In this document: piece by piece, positions 1 to 9,218 of the stretch
How the letters are laid out: every line of letters starts with the position of its first letter
How positions within the stretch are numbered: position 1 is the stretch's first letter
NCBI RefSeq assembly: GCF_000648235.2
Contig: NZ_AP017977.1
Span: 434,001-498,000, forward strand
From: Neochlamydia sp. S13
GTDB lineage: Bacteria > Chlamydiota > Chlamydiia > Chlamydiales > Parachlamydiaceae
Length of the DNA stretch: 64,000 nt
Reading direction: 5' to 3'
Program-made: the position numbers and the translations under genes
Notes under the pieces: model-generated
Seen by the model: the letters and a program-made list of their open reading frames with translations, nothing else
Databases searched by the model: none
What the model was told of the DNA's origin: nothing

Positions 1-1
1 C

Positions 2-274
2 CTGGAAATAATGGAATTTAACTATCTTATCCAGGAGGGAAATAGCTGGCAAAAAAGTGCTTTTCTATCGGCCTACTTCACCTTAGTTAGCACGCATGGC
101 TTGCATATTCTAGCAGGCTTACTATGGATAGGAGTCCTTGGAATGCAAATTTTGTCACGGGGCTTGAGCGCAAATACGCTTAGACGATTAGCTTGCTTTA
201 GCATGTTTTGGCATTTTTTAGATATTATATGGATTTTTATCTTCACCTTTGTCTACTTAATGGGAGCCCACTAA
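2..274 (+). CDS. cyoC: Cytochrome bo3 ubiquinol oxidase subunit III, C-terminal part
   Basis: Partial gene; the frame is open to the left edge of the window, so the true start lies outside. The visible 91 residues match the C-terminal part of CyoC: a histidine-containing helix with THGLHILAGLLW followed by a second helix with FWHFLDIIWIFIFTFVYLMG, both typical of subunit III of heme-copper quinol oxidases. The protein is an integral inner-membrane subunit of the terminal oxidase that reduces oxygen using ubiquinol. Its stop is separated by a single base from the start of cyoD, and cyoE follows, so this is the distal end of a cyoABCDE-type operon. Family assignment is secure; only completeness is limited by the window. 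Confidence 0.95.
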   Translation: MEIMEFNYLIQEGNSWQKSAFLSAYFTLVSTHGLHILAGLLWIGVLGMQILSRGLSANTLRRLACFSMFWHFLDIIWIFIFTFVYLMGAH

Positions 275-275
275 C

Positions 276-641
276 ATGAAAGATAATCTTTATCCTATAA
301 AGACTCCGCAAGCTTCTAGGCATGGATGCTTTAAATCCTATGGGCTGGGCTTTGCTTTATCCATCGTGTTGACTTTAGCCGCCTATATAATTGTCCAGGA
401 ACATTTATTTACCGGTAAGGTTTTAGTTGCTGCTCTAGTTAGCTTAGGGATCATGCAAGCTTTAATTCAGCTTTTATTTTTTCTTCATCTTAAAGAAGAA
501 GATAAGCCCCGCTGGAACCTAGTGGCTTTAACTTTTATGATAGCTGTGATTGCCATTTTAGTAGTCGGCTCTCTATGGATTATGAATGATTTAGATGAAA
601 GGCTGATGTCTATGCAAGAGATGTTTCACCCCAGCGAATAG
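276..641 (+). CDS. cyoD: Cytochrome bo3 ubiquinol oxidase subunit IV
   Basis: A 121-residue protein with three predicted membrane helices (about residues 24-43, 49-70 and 82-104), the size and topology of CyoD / cytochrome c oxidase subunit IV. The segment LIQLLFFLHLKEEDKPRWN between helices 2 and 3 is a family hallmark. The subunit stabilises the heme-copper oxidase rather than binding cofactors. It starts one base after the cyoC stop, so translation is probably coupled, and cyoE lies 49 bases downstream. Confidence 0.95.
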   Translation: MKDNLYPIKTPQASRHGCFKSYGLGFALSIVLTLAAYIIVQEHLFTGKVLVAALVSLGIMQALIQLLFFLHLKEEDKPRWNLVALTFMIAVIAILVVGSLWIMNDLDERLMSMQEMFHPSE

Positions 642-690
642 GAAATATTGCTACCCTCTCAAGGATTAAATCATAAGGCTATTTAAGACG

Positions 691-1542
691 ATGATCATTA
701 AAACTTATTATATGTTGACTAAACCTGGCATCATAGCAGGTAATGCGGTAACAACTTTTGGCGGCTTTATGCTTGCTTCAAAAGGGCCTTTTAACTTCTG
801 GTTGTTTTGTTTGACTCTGCTGGGTCTATCTTTAGTGATAGCCTCGGCATGCGTATTTAACAACTATATGGATCGAGAGATAGATAAGAAAATGGCGAGG
901 ACTAAAGATCGAGCGCTTGTTAAGGGTCTGGTCTCTGAAAAAAACGCGCTCATATATGGTACTTTTCTGGGTTTGTTAGGAATGGGCGTGTTAGCTTTGT
1001 ATGCTAATTTTTTGACAGCTATGATAGCTCTAGCAGGTTTTTTATTTTATGTCGTCGTATATGGCCTATGGAAATATAGATCTTCTTATGGCACGGTGAT
1101 AGGAAGCCTAGCAGGAGGCGTCCCTCCCGTGGTGGGTTATTGCGCGGCCAGCAATCAATTAGACTTAGGTGCTTTCCTCCTATTTACCATTATGGTCCTA
1201 TGGCAAATGCCCCATTTCTTTGCAATTACCCTCTATCGCCTAGAGGATTATGCTGCCGCCTCCATTCCAGTTTTACCGCTTGAAAAGGGTATATACGCAA
1301 CCAAAATACAAATGTGGCTATATATCATGGCTTTTATCGTGGCGACTGTGATGTTAACGTTCATGGGGTATACTGGCTATGCCTATTTGACTGTGGCTGT
1401 TCTGATGGGGTTAATGTGGTATGTGTTATGTTTAAAAGGTTTTAAAAGTGATAATGACAAGCAATGGGCCCGCCAAATGTTTTTATTTTCTATCGTAGTG
1501 ATTATGGTCGAATGTTTCATGATGGCTATCGATAGGGTTTAA
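691..1542 (+). CDS. cyoE: Protoheme IX farnesyltransferase (heme O synthase)
   Basis: A 283-residue polytopic membrane protein of the UbiA prenyltransferase superfamily. It attaches a farnesyl group to heme b to make heme O, the cofactor of the oxidase encoded just upstream. The first aspartate-rich site is visible as NNYMDREIDKKMARTKDR at about residues 56-73, and the second conserved region as WQMPHFFAITLYRLEDYA at about residues 171-188. Length is normal for CyoE/CtaB. It is the last gene of the cyo operon; the next gene is convergent. Confidence 0.95.
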   Translation: MIIKTYYMLTKPGIIAGNAVTTFGGFMLASKGPFNFWLFCLTLLGLSLVIASACVFNNYMDREIDKKMARTKDRALVKGLVSEKNALIYGTFLGLLGMGVLALYANFLTAMIALAGFLFYVVVYGLWKYRSSYGTVIGSLAGGVPPVVGYCAASNQLDLGAFLLFTIMVLWQMPHFFAITLYRLEDYAAASIPVLPLEKGIYATKIQMWLYIMAFIVATVMLTFMGYTGYAYLTVAVLMGLMWYVLCLKGFKSDNDKQWARQMFLFSIVVIMVECFMMAIDRV

Positions 1543-1862
1543 GAGAAATCGATGGCTGGCTAATCAGCCTAATGCCCCTGGTTGGCTGTCTTGTAAAAGA
1601 GTTTAAGAATCAAGATAACAATTTCCACAGCATTTTTCGCTAGCAAATAGCAAGGATAGATAGACAGTACTAACAGCAACTAAGATTTTATTTTAAGGTC
1701 CATGCCTAAAAAACTATAAAAGAATCCATTAATGTTAAAAGACAAAGAAATAGCTAAAAAAAATTCATCTTCGATTTTATGTTTATCTCCTTGCTTTTTT
1801 AAAGGTGTAGATTATTAAACCTTTTTCATCAGCCTATTCAAAGCTTTCTAGAGAGTTAATAA
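1543..1862. other. Convergent intergenic region
   Basis: About 320 bases between the ends of cyoE and glyQS. There is no convincing open frame. A short inverted repeat with AAAGGT / ACCTTT arms around 1802-1822, followed by a few T residues on the + strand, is a weak terminator candidate; nothing else stands out. Confidence 0.4.
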
Positions 1863-4800
1863 CTATTTCTCACTAATTTTACTAAAGTCTAGCAATTGAG
1901 AGAACATGTCAAAAACGCGCTGCAGCAAAGCTATACGGTTGTCTCGCAATTTTAGATCATCCGCCAAGATTTTAACTTCATCAAAAAGCTGGGCTAAAGC
2001 TGGTTGGATATCTGCAATTAATTCGTAAGCTTTATCATAATCATGCGAGGTAATTGCCTGAGTGAGTTGTATTTGCTTTTGGTCTAGTAAAGCATTCAAG
2101 TTTTTCTCAGCATTTTCTTTAAGTGATTCTTTTGAAAAAGCTGTACTTGGGATGTTTGCTAACTGACCTTTAGCTCTTTTATAGACTTCAAAGAGAAGAG
2201 GGAACTTTTTGTTTGTTTGTCTGAAATGATGAAGGGATTTAGCTTTGCAAAAAGTATCGTAGATATCACTAAAGTTAGAAGAAAGAGAAGCTTCAATTTC
2301 ATCTTTAAAAAGTTCATATTCTTGGAAAACTGATTTAATACGATTGGTAATAAAAGCTTCTATCTCTTGTAATAAATGCTCTTTATCTTTTATTAGAGCT
2401 TCAGGGAAATGATTTAAACATTGCCGGAAGACCTCCATTAAGGGTAAGCGGTAGCGCCCATTAATAAGCATTTTAATCACGCCGAGAGCCTGGCGCCTTA
2501 GCGCATAAGGATCACTAGAAGAGGTAGGCTTAAGATTTACACAGTAGCAACCAATTAAATTATCGATTTTGTCAGCAAGGCTTACTAAGGTGCCTGTAAG
2601 GGTTTGGGGTAAAGGAGCATGTTCTCCTCGCGGCATCCAATGTTCATCCAGGGCTTCGGCTACCTCGGGATCCTCGCCTGAAGCTAGCGCATAATATTTT
2701 CCTATCGTACCTTGTAGGTTAGGAAATTCATAAACCATTTCTGAGGCTAAATCGGCTTTACATAACCAAGCAGCTCGTTTAGCTTTTTCCAAGCTGCCTC
2801 TGTTAAGCAATTTTTGTAGAATTTCTACATGGGAAACAATTCGTTTAACCTTATCCCATACGCTCCCTAAGTGGGCTTGGAAAGTCACTTGTTTAAGCTT
2901 CTCATTGTAAAAATCTAATGAGACTTTCAAGCCTTGCTCATATAAAAAAGCTCCATCAGAGAGCCTAGCTGATAAGACACGCTCATTACCGGCCCGTATG
3001 TAATCCGAAGGATTGTTGTCAGCGGTGATAATAAAGATGTTTTGCAGTTGACCGTGAGCATCGGCAACAGGAAAATATTTTTGATGTTCCACCATCTCAG
3101 AAATTAACACTTCTTTAGGAACATTAAGAAAAGAGGCATTGAAGTAGGCATAAGTTACTTGGGGCCACTCCACCAAGTTCAAGACTTGCGGGATGACAGC
3201 CTCTCGGCAGATAATCTTTGCTTGTAAGGACTGTTCTAGCTTATTTAGGGCAGTAATGATAGTATGTTCTCTTTCCGCCATGTCTACCATCACCTGATGT
3301 TTCTTTAAAATTTCCACATACTCTTGGGCTTTATCAAGAGCAAAAGCCCCCGGGCACAGCTGACGATGCCCAAAGGATTTTCGACCGGCCTGAATATTGC
3401 CTACGCTAAAGGGAATGATGTGAGTGCCATGAAGGCAGGTGATCCAGCGCAGAGGACGTGCGTAAGAAATTTCAAGAGAACCCCAGCGCATTTTTTTAGG
3501 AAAATCGAGACTTAAAATGAGATTGGGTAAGTTTTTAGCTAAGATTTGTGTTGTCGGTATTCCTGGTGTTTCCATAGAGGCAAATAGATAATCGATTCCT
3601 TTGATTTGCTGAATGCGCACGGAGCCGCAGGGAGCTTCACGGATAGTAGCCAAGGAAATAGGGGGAATGCCAAGAGAGCGAAAGAAACCTTCACCCGCTG
3701 GTTTTAATTGCCCATCAATGCTATAGGCTTGTTCTAAAGAGGGCCCTTTTTTTTCTAGGATTTGGGGGGGCTTAAGATAAGGAAGATCTTCAACATACAA
3801 GGTCAGGCGACGAGGAGTCCCATAAGTTTTAATATCTCCGTGAGCGATACCTTCTTTATTTAAAAAAGCTTTAAATGTTTTCTCTAAATTTTGACAGCCT
3901 AAGCTGACAAATGAAGCGGGGAGCTCTTCGGAGCCAATTTCTAAAAGAAAAGTCTCTTTTTTATTAGGATCAAACATCTCGATTTCTTCTTCTTTAGAAA
4001 GAGTAGGAGCTATAATCTCTTCATTTCCGGATAGAGGCGCAGAGTTGAATTTGCCTAGTAACGGGTAGTTAAGCTGTTCGCGGCTCTTTGTATAACTTTC
4101 TGCAATTTGCTTAGTAAGATTACGTATACGTGCAATATAACCTGTTCGCTCAGTAACAGAAATGGCGCCACGTGCATCCAGAATATTAAAAGCATGCGAA
4201 GCTTTCATGACAAAATCATAGGCGGGCAGCGGCAAGCTTGCAGCCATTAATGCTTGAGCCTCTTTTTCAAAATCATTAAAGTGTCGAAACCACATTTCGG
4301 TTGAAGCATTTTCGAAATTATAATGGCTCCATTCGACTTCATTACGGTGATAAATATCTTTATAGGTAATCTCTTCATTCCATTGTAAATCAAAGATGTT
4401 ATTGACTTTTTGTAGATACATGGCCAAACGTTCAATGCCATAGGTAATCTCACCGGTGATAGGCTTTAAATTGAGGCCTCCTACGCATTGAAAATAAGTA
4501 AATTGGGTAACTTCCATCCCATCCATCCAGACTTCCCATCCTAATCCCCAAGCTCCAAGTGTAGGGGCCTCCCAATCATCATGAACAAAGCGGATATCAT
4601 GCTCACTCAGGTTAAAGCCAATAGCTTCTAAGGATTTTAGATAAAGATCCTGAATATGCGAGGGTGAGGGCTTGAGAATCACCTGGTATTGAAAATAGTG
4701 TTGAAGCCGGTTGGGATTGGTTCCATAACGTCCATCTGCAGGGCGGCGTGAGGGCTCAATGTAAGCTGCACGATAAGGCTCGGGACCCAGGCAGCGTAGA

Positions 4801-4931
4801 AAGGTGGCAGGGTTAAAGGTCCCTGCTCCTACTTCAAGATCATATCCTTGATGGATAATACACCCTTGCTGTTCCCAAAAAAGCGAGAGACGTCTTAAAA
4901 CTTCCTGAAAGGTAATCATGTAGATACTCAT
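1863..4931 (-). CDS. glyQS: Glycyl-tRNA synthetase, fused alpha and beta subunits
   Basis: A 1022-residue fusion of the two subunits of the bacterial (alpha-beta) glycyl-tRNA synthetase, which charges tRNA-Gly. Residues 1 to about 300 are the class II catalytic alpha part ([20 protein letters not shown] near the start, then [20 protein letters not shown] and [13 protein letters not shown]). After a linker, the beta part begins near residue 330 with [17 protein letters not shown] and runs to the C-terminus with an HD-like and an anticodon-binding region. Most bacteria use separate glyQ and glyS genes; a single fused chain of this length is characteristic of Chlamydiae. A second in-frame ATG lies 12 bases inside. 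It is divergent from rlmN. Confidence 0.97.
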   Translation of the reverse strand: MSIYMITFQEVLRRLSLFWEQQGCIIHQGYDLEVGAGTFNPATFLRCLGPEPYRAAYIEPSRRPADGRYGTNPNRLQHYFQYQVILKPSPSHIQDLYLKSLEAIGFNLSEHDIRFVHDDWEAPTLGAWGLGWEVWMDGMEVTQFTYFQCVGGLNLKPITGEITYGIERLAMYLQKVNNIFDLQWNEEITYKDIYHRNEVEWSHYNFENASTEMWFRHFNDFEKEAQALMAASLPLPAYDFVMKASHAFNILDARGAISVTERTGYIARIRNLTKQIAESYTKSREQLNYPLLGKFNSAPLSGNEEIIAPTLSKEEEIEMFDPNKKETFLLEIGSEELPASFVSLGCQNLEKTFKAFLNKEGIAHGDIKTYGTPRRLTLYVEDLPYLKPPQILEKKGPSLEQAYSIDGQLKPAGEGFFRSLGIPPISLATIREAPCGSVRIQQIKGIDYLFASMETPGIPTTQILAKNLPNLILSLDFPKKMRWGSLEISYARPLRWITCLHGTHIIPFSVGNIQAGRKSFGHRQLCPGAFALDKAQEYVEILKKHQVMVDMAEREHTIITALNKLEQSLQAKIICREAVIPQVLNLVEWPQVTYAYFNASFLNVPKEVLISEMVEHQKYFPVADAHGQLQNIFIITADNNPSDYIRAGNERVLSARLSDGAFLYEQGLKVSLDFYNEKLKQVTFQAHLGSVWDKVKRIVSHVEILQKLLNRGSLEKAKRAAWLCKADLASEMVYEFPNLQGTIGKYYALASGEDPEVAEALDEHWMPRGEHAPLPQTLTGTLVSLADKIDNLIGCYCVNLKPTSSSDPYALRRQALGVIKMLINGRYRLPLMEVFRQCLNHFPEALIKDKEHLLQEIEAFITNRIKSVFQEYELFKDEIEASLSSNFSDIYDTFCKAKSLHHFRQTNKKFPLLFEVYKRAKGQLANIPSTAFSKESLKENAEKNLNALLDQKQIQLTQAITSHDYDKAYELIADIQPALAQLFDEVKILADDLKLRDNRIALLQRVFDMFSQLLDFSKISEK

Positions 4932-5395
4932 TTTTTATGAAAGGCATGATGTTATCTTATTTAAGAAAAATAACGCTACATTTTCATCACCTTCACTTCT
5001 CTCCTATTCCTTTCCCTTTTATTTTTTATTATATAGCCCAAAAGTTCTCTACTTGCGCTTTTCATTTTTTAAATAGCTTAAACTGAACCATCTCTAGCTA
5101 GGAAATCATAAAAATCTAAGGGAAAACCCTCTAACTATTCAATAAATAGCTCTCTACGTCTTTAGATGGATGTATAACTTTTTTATCCTTACCAGAGAAA
5201 ATGGCCTTTAATAAAGAATATAAGAGGTAAGGCAGCTTGCCTTACCCTAATGAGCAAGTCTTAAGCAGGCTTTACAGATCTTTAGTAGGCTTGTTTTTCT
5301 AACATCATCTAAAATAATTAGTAAGGAATTAACTAGTAGTTATTTAATACATATGGTATGCTGCACTATAAATAAAATTATTGATTGAGAAAATA
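4932..5395. other. Divergent intergenic region with a strong hairpin
   Basis: About 460 AT-rich bases between the divergent glyQS and rlmN starts, presumably holding promoters for both. A perfect 8-bp inverted repeat (GGTAAGGC 5226-5233, GCCTTACC 5239-5246, 5-base loop) is the only clear structure. It has no T tract, so it is not a standard terminator. I see no gene. Confidence 0.4.
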
Positions 5396-6463
5396 ATGAC
5401 AAATTTTTGTGACCTAACCTATTCAGAACTTGTAGATTGGCTAGAAACTTATGAGGAAAAAAAGTTTCATGCACGCCAGCTTTTTGAATGGGTGTATAAA
5501 AAATCGATCCTGGATTGGGATTTGATGTCTAACCTGAGTAAGCCTCTGCGTGAAAAGCTAAAAAAAGGCTTGTTGCTGCCTACCTTGCAATTGGTAAAAG
5601 TTACCCCTTCCACAGACTTAGAAACTTATAAATTTCTCTGGAAGTTAAGGGATGGTAATCTGGTCGAATCTGTACTGATTTGCTCTGGTGATCGTCGTAC
5701 AGTTTGTGTTTCCTCGCAAGTAGGATGTCCTGCTAACTGCGCCTTTTGCGCTTCAGGAAAACAAGGTTTTTTTCGTAATCTCCGACCTGGGGAAATTGTA
5801 GAGCAGATCGTGCAAATTAACCATTGGTTAAAGCAAAAAGAAGAACGTGTTTGTCATGTGGTTTACATGGGAATGGGTGAGCCCCTTAAAAACTATGAGG
5901 CCGTGATGAAATCCATTCATTTGATCATTGATGAGGAAACTCTTAACATCTCTCAAAGAAGAATTACAGTCTCTACGGTAGGAATTGTGGATGGAATCAA
6001 GCGTTTAAGCACAGAAAATCTTAAAGTTAATTTGGTTCTTTCTCTTCATGCTCCTAATCAAAATATTCGCAAAAAAATTATTCCGTATGCACGCAAATAT
6101 CCTTTAGAAGATATTTTAGCTGCTATGGATGAATATAGCATGAAAACGAAGCGCGATATTACCTATGAATATACTCTGATTGCGGGCATCAATGATCATC
6201 CTGATCATGCGCATGAATTGGCTCATCTATTAAAAGGCAAACAATGTACAGTTAATTTAATTCCCTATAATCCTATTCCAAATGTGAGGCTGCAGAGGCC
6301 TGATAGAAAAGCGATTAAAGAATTTAGAAGCGTTTTGTTTGGATGCAAGATCGTTAACACTTGCCGTTACACCAAAGGTGATGACATTGCAGCAGCCTGT
6401 GGGCAATTGGCAATGCAGCAGCAAAATTTACAAAAGCCTGCCTTAGCGATGATGCCAGAGTAA
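5396..6463 (+). CDS. rlmN: 23S rRNA (adenine-2503-C2) methyltransferase, radical SAM
   Basis: Radical-SAM methyltransferase of the RlmN/Cfr family, which methylates A2503 of 23S rRNA and, in some bacteria, A37 of certain tRNAs. The [4Fe-4S] cluster motif CxxxCxxC is present as CPANCAFC at about residues 111-118. The C-terminal catalytic cysteine is in DDIAAACGQL. The MGMGEPLKNYEAV motif and the SLHAPNQ motif also fit. I chose the ATG at 5396 (355 residues); an in-frame TTG at 5381 would add five residues, and neither has a strong ribosome-binding site. Length is typical. An IS66-type remnant follows. Confidence 0.95.
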   Translation: MTNFCDLTYSELVDWLETYEEKKFHARQLFEWVYKKSILDWDLMSNLSKPLREKLKKGLLLPTLQLVKVTPSTDLETYKFLWKLRDGNLVESVLICSGDRRTVCVSSQVGCPANCAFCASGKQGFFRNLRPGEIVEQIVQINHWLKQKEERVCHVVYMGMGEPLKNYEAVMKSIHLIIDEETLNISQRRITVSTVGIVDGIKRLSTENLKVNLVLSLHAPNQNIRKKIIPYARKYPLEDILAAMDEYSMKTKRDITYEYTLIAGINDHPDHAHELAHLLKGKQCTVNLIPYNPIPNVRLQRPDRKAIKEFRSVLFGCKIVNTCRYTKGDDIAAACGQLAMQQQNLQKPALAMMPE

Positions 6464-6575
6464 ACATAAGTGATCTACTTTTTAATCAATTGAGGGGAAT
6501 GCCTTACGCAACTGCTAATCGAGAAGTACGCTTTCAGCACTCTTGCTAAAAAAAAGCTTAAGTAGTAGGTTTTTA

Positions 6576-6879
6576 ATGATGAAGCCCACCTATGAAGATC
6601 TTTTCATACTTGTCCAGCATCAGAGCCAAATGGTTTTTGAGCAGGAGCAGACGATTAAGCGCCTTGAAAAGCGCATTCTAGAGCTTGAAAAAATGCTAAA
6701 TCTTCCTCCAATCAATAGCTCTAAAGAGCCCAGCTCTGAGCGAAAGAAAAATCGTCACTCTCCTAAAAGGGGAGCTAAGCCTTAAGCATAAAGGCTATTC
6801 ACAACTATTACTCTCTAAAGAATAAGTCAAAGCTACCCTTCTCTCATTTTTGCCTATCGGCCAGTCTTGTGGATCCAGT
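6576..6879 (+). pseudogene. IS66-type transposase N-terminal remnant
   Basis: The open frame from the ATG at 6576 encodes a coiled-coil start (repeated LEKRILELEKML) followed by LNLPPINSSKEPSSERKKN, which resembles the N-terminus of IS66-family transposases (leucine-zipper-like region, then an NSSKPPSSD-type motif). The frame stops at 6783-6785. In the adjacent frame the expected continuation is readable: KHKGYSQLLLSKE, a stop, then VKATLLSFLPIGQSCGSS, matching the usual region of the family leading to the CxxC zinc ribbon. The gene therefore carries a frameshift plus a nonsense codon and most of the transposase is missing. The next 300 bases to uvrC hold no recognisable coding. Confidence 0.65.
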
Positions 6880-7210
6880 TAAACCAGAAATTACTCCATG
6901 AATCTCTAGCAGGATCGTATGGAAAAAAATAACAAGAAAAAATTGTTAAACTTTTAAGAAATTGGCTTAACAAGCGGTTGATGGATAAAATAGGCAGTGG
7001 TAGGATCTAACTACCTGGCAGTAAAGCTTTTTAGGGAGGACCTATTTAAGCTTTCTCTTCCTAGACGGCTACATTTAAAAGGGAGGAAAAGCTTTAAAGA
7101 AAAGATTTTTTTCTGGCCTTCTAGGGAGGAAGAGAAAAGCGTTTTTATTTATTAGGTTGCTTAAGATAAGAAGCTCCCTTTAAAATTATGCTCTGAAATA
7201 AAAGGTATTT
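6880..7210. other. Non-coding stretch after IS66 remnant
   Basis: About 330 bases between the transposase remnant and uvrC. I see no intact gene and no recognisable further IS66 protein sequence. It may be eroded insertion-sequence DNA plus the uvrC promoter. Confidence 0.35.
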
Positions 7211-9037
7211 ATGTCTTTTGATCTCAAAAAACTCGATCTTTTTCCTACCCAGCCTGGCGTTTACTTGATGAAGGGGGAGCAAAATGAGATTCTTTACGTA
7301 GGCAAAGCTAACAATTTGCGTCAACGGGTCAAGCAATATTTTGCTGCAGGTAGAGATGGGCGTATAATGGTCCCTTTTTTAATTGCAAAGGTTGAGGAGA
7401 TTGATACGATTATTGTTAATTCAGAAAAAGAAGCTTTGTTACTAGAAAATAATCTGATTAAGCAATACCAGCCTAGGTATAATGCTTTACTCAAAGATGA
7501 TAAAAGTTATATTGCTTTAAAAATTAACAATCGACATCCCTGGCCTATGGTCAGTCTTATACGGTATCGAGGTAAACCTAAATCCGATGGTTACTATTTT
7601 GGACCTTATACAAGTGCTCTAGCTGCTCGCCATACTTTAGATTTAATCCAACGCATTTTTCCCTTAAGGCAATGTTCTGATCAGGAGCTAGTCCGTCGTC
7701 ATCGCCCCTGCATTCTTTATGATATCAAACGTTGCATAGCCCCTTGTGTCAATAAATGTACAAAAGAAGAGTATGATCATTACATGGATGGGGCTATCAA
7801 GTTTTTAAGGGGGCAAGATAAGGAAGTTTTGCAAGATTTAAAAGCTGAAATGGAGCGCCAGTCGGAAGCTTTAGAGTTTGAAAGGGCAGGAGAGATTTTA
7901 CAGACCATTCGTCAGATTGAGAAAACGATTGAAACGCAAAAAGTAGATAAACCTCTCGGGGAGGATGCGGATGCTTTTGGAATTTTCCGTCAAGGCGATG
8001 AAGCTATTCTTTGCCAGCTTTTATTTAGGGCAGGCAAGCTTGTAGGATCAAGGCGTCATAACTTTAGTCAGATCGCTCAAAATGATCATGAGCTGCTCGA
8101 ATCTTTCCTATTACAAAATTATGATGAGCAAGCTGAATTGCCTCATGAAATTTTACTTTCCGCGCCCGTTGATAATTCTTCGGCTATTGCTGAAATTCTC
8201 TCTAGCCAAAGAAAAAGAGGAGTACGCATCTATCATCCTCAGAGGGGTAACAAATTAGCGATGGTTGAAATGGCTATCGCTAATGCCAAAGCTTCTTTTC
8301 ATCAAGAAAAAGATTTACAGGCTGTAAGGGAGCGAACCTTATTAGAAATGGAAGAAAAATTCCATTTGAATAGGTATCCTGAGCGTATTGAATGTTTTGA
8401 TATTTCTAATATTGCAGGCACCTCTATTGTTGCTACGATGGTTGCTTTTACTAACGGTCAAAAAGACTCAAATCGTTATCGAAAGTATAAGATTCGTACG
8501 ATCGACCAATCGAATGACTATGCTTCTATGCAAGAGGCTTTAAGCAGACGTTATCTAAGAGCTAAAGAAGAAAATGATTTACCTGATTTGCTGATTGTGG
8601 ATGGAGGAAAAGGACATCTTAACATGGCTTTAAAGCTCCTAGCAGATTTAGATATCGCCACGGTCGATGTGATCGGCTTAGCAAAAGAAAGGGGACGACA
8701 CGATCGCGGCATGACAGAAGAGCAGGTCTTCTTGCCAGGTGTTAAAGATCCTCTTTTATTGCATAAGACCTCACCTGTTTTGTTTTTACTCCAGCAAATT
8801 CGTGATGAAGCGCACCGTACTGCTATCACCTACCATCGCCATTTAAGAACAAAAAAAACAATTAAAAGTTCCCTTGATGATATCCCAGGGATAGGCCCTA
8901 AAAAACGTTCCTTGCTCCTAAAGCATTTCGGTAGCGTTAAAAAATTAAGGGAAGCTTCCCTAGAAGAGATCTCTCAACTTCCTCGCCTTACCCAAAAAGA
9001 TATAAAAGCTTTAACCGAATATTTAAAAAAATGCTAA
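7211..9037 (+). CDS. uvrC: UvrABC excinuclease subunit C
   Basis: A 608-residue UvrC, the nuclease that makes both incisions in nucleotide excision repair. Domains in order: a GIY-YIG nuclease at residues about 10-95 (PGVYLMKGEQNEILYVGKA), a cysteine cluster around residues 155-190, a UVR motif for UvrB binding at about 200-235, the RNase H-like endonuclease core (IECFDISNIAGTS and LLIVDGGKGHLNMA), and a C-terminal helix-hairpin-helix pair (IPGIGPKKRSLLLKHFGS). Length is normal. It starts with ATG at 7211 and is followed by tRNA-Val. Confidence 0.97.
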   Translation: MSFDLKKLDLFPTQPGVYLMKGEQNEILYVGKANNLRQRVKQYFAAGRDGRIMVPFLIAKVEEIDTIIVNSEKEALLLENNLIKQYQPRYNALLKDDKSYIALKINNRHPWPMVSLIRYRGKPKSDGYYFGPYTSALAARHTLDLIQRIFPLRQCSDQELVRRHRPCILYDIKRCIAPCVNKCTKEEYDHYMDGAIKFLRGQDKEVLQDLKAEMERQSEALEFERAGEILQTIRQIEKTIETQKVDKPLGEDADAFGIFRQGDEAILCQLLFRAGKLVGSRRHNFSQIAQNDHELLESFLLQNYDEQAELPHEILLSAPVDNSSAIAEILSSQRKRGVRIYHPQRGNKLAMVEMAIANAKASFHQEKDLQAVRERTLLEMEEKFHLNRYPERIECFDISNIAGTSIVATMVAFTNGQKDSNRYRKYKIRTIDQSNDYASMQEALSRRYLRAKEENDLPDLLIVDGGKGHLNMALKLLADLDIATVDVIGLAKERGRHDRGMTEEQVFLPGVKDPLLLHKTSPVLFLLQQIRDEAHRTAITYHRHLRTKKTIKSSLDDIPGIGPKKRSLLLKHFGSVKKLREASLEEISQLPRLTQKDIKALTEYLKKC

Positions 9038-9137
9038 ATGATGGGACTGCTTAAATAGTAAAAATTAAGAGATTATTCTTTTTTGATTGAATAAATTCAG
9101 CGCTCTCCGTTAACATGCCTTCTTCACTAATCCCGAT

Positions 9138-9214
9138 GGGATATTAGCTCAGTTGGTTAGAGCGCCACGTTGACATCGTGGAGGTCAGCTGTTCGAGTCA
9201 GCTATATCCCACCA
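9138..9214 (+). tRNA. tRNA-Val (anticodon GAC)
   Basis: A complete cloverleaf of 77 nt with encoded CCA. The acceptor stem is GGGATAT (9138-9144) pairing with ATATCCC (9204-9210), with discriminator A and CCA at 9212-9214. The anticodon arm is CCACG-TTGACAT-CGTGG, so the anticodon is GAC (valine). The T arm is AGCTG-TTCGAGT-CAGCT. The next coding start begins only four bases after the CCA. Confidence 0.95.
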
Positions 9215-9218
9215 TTTT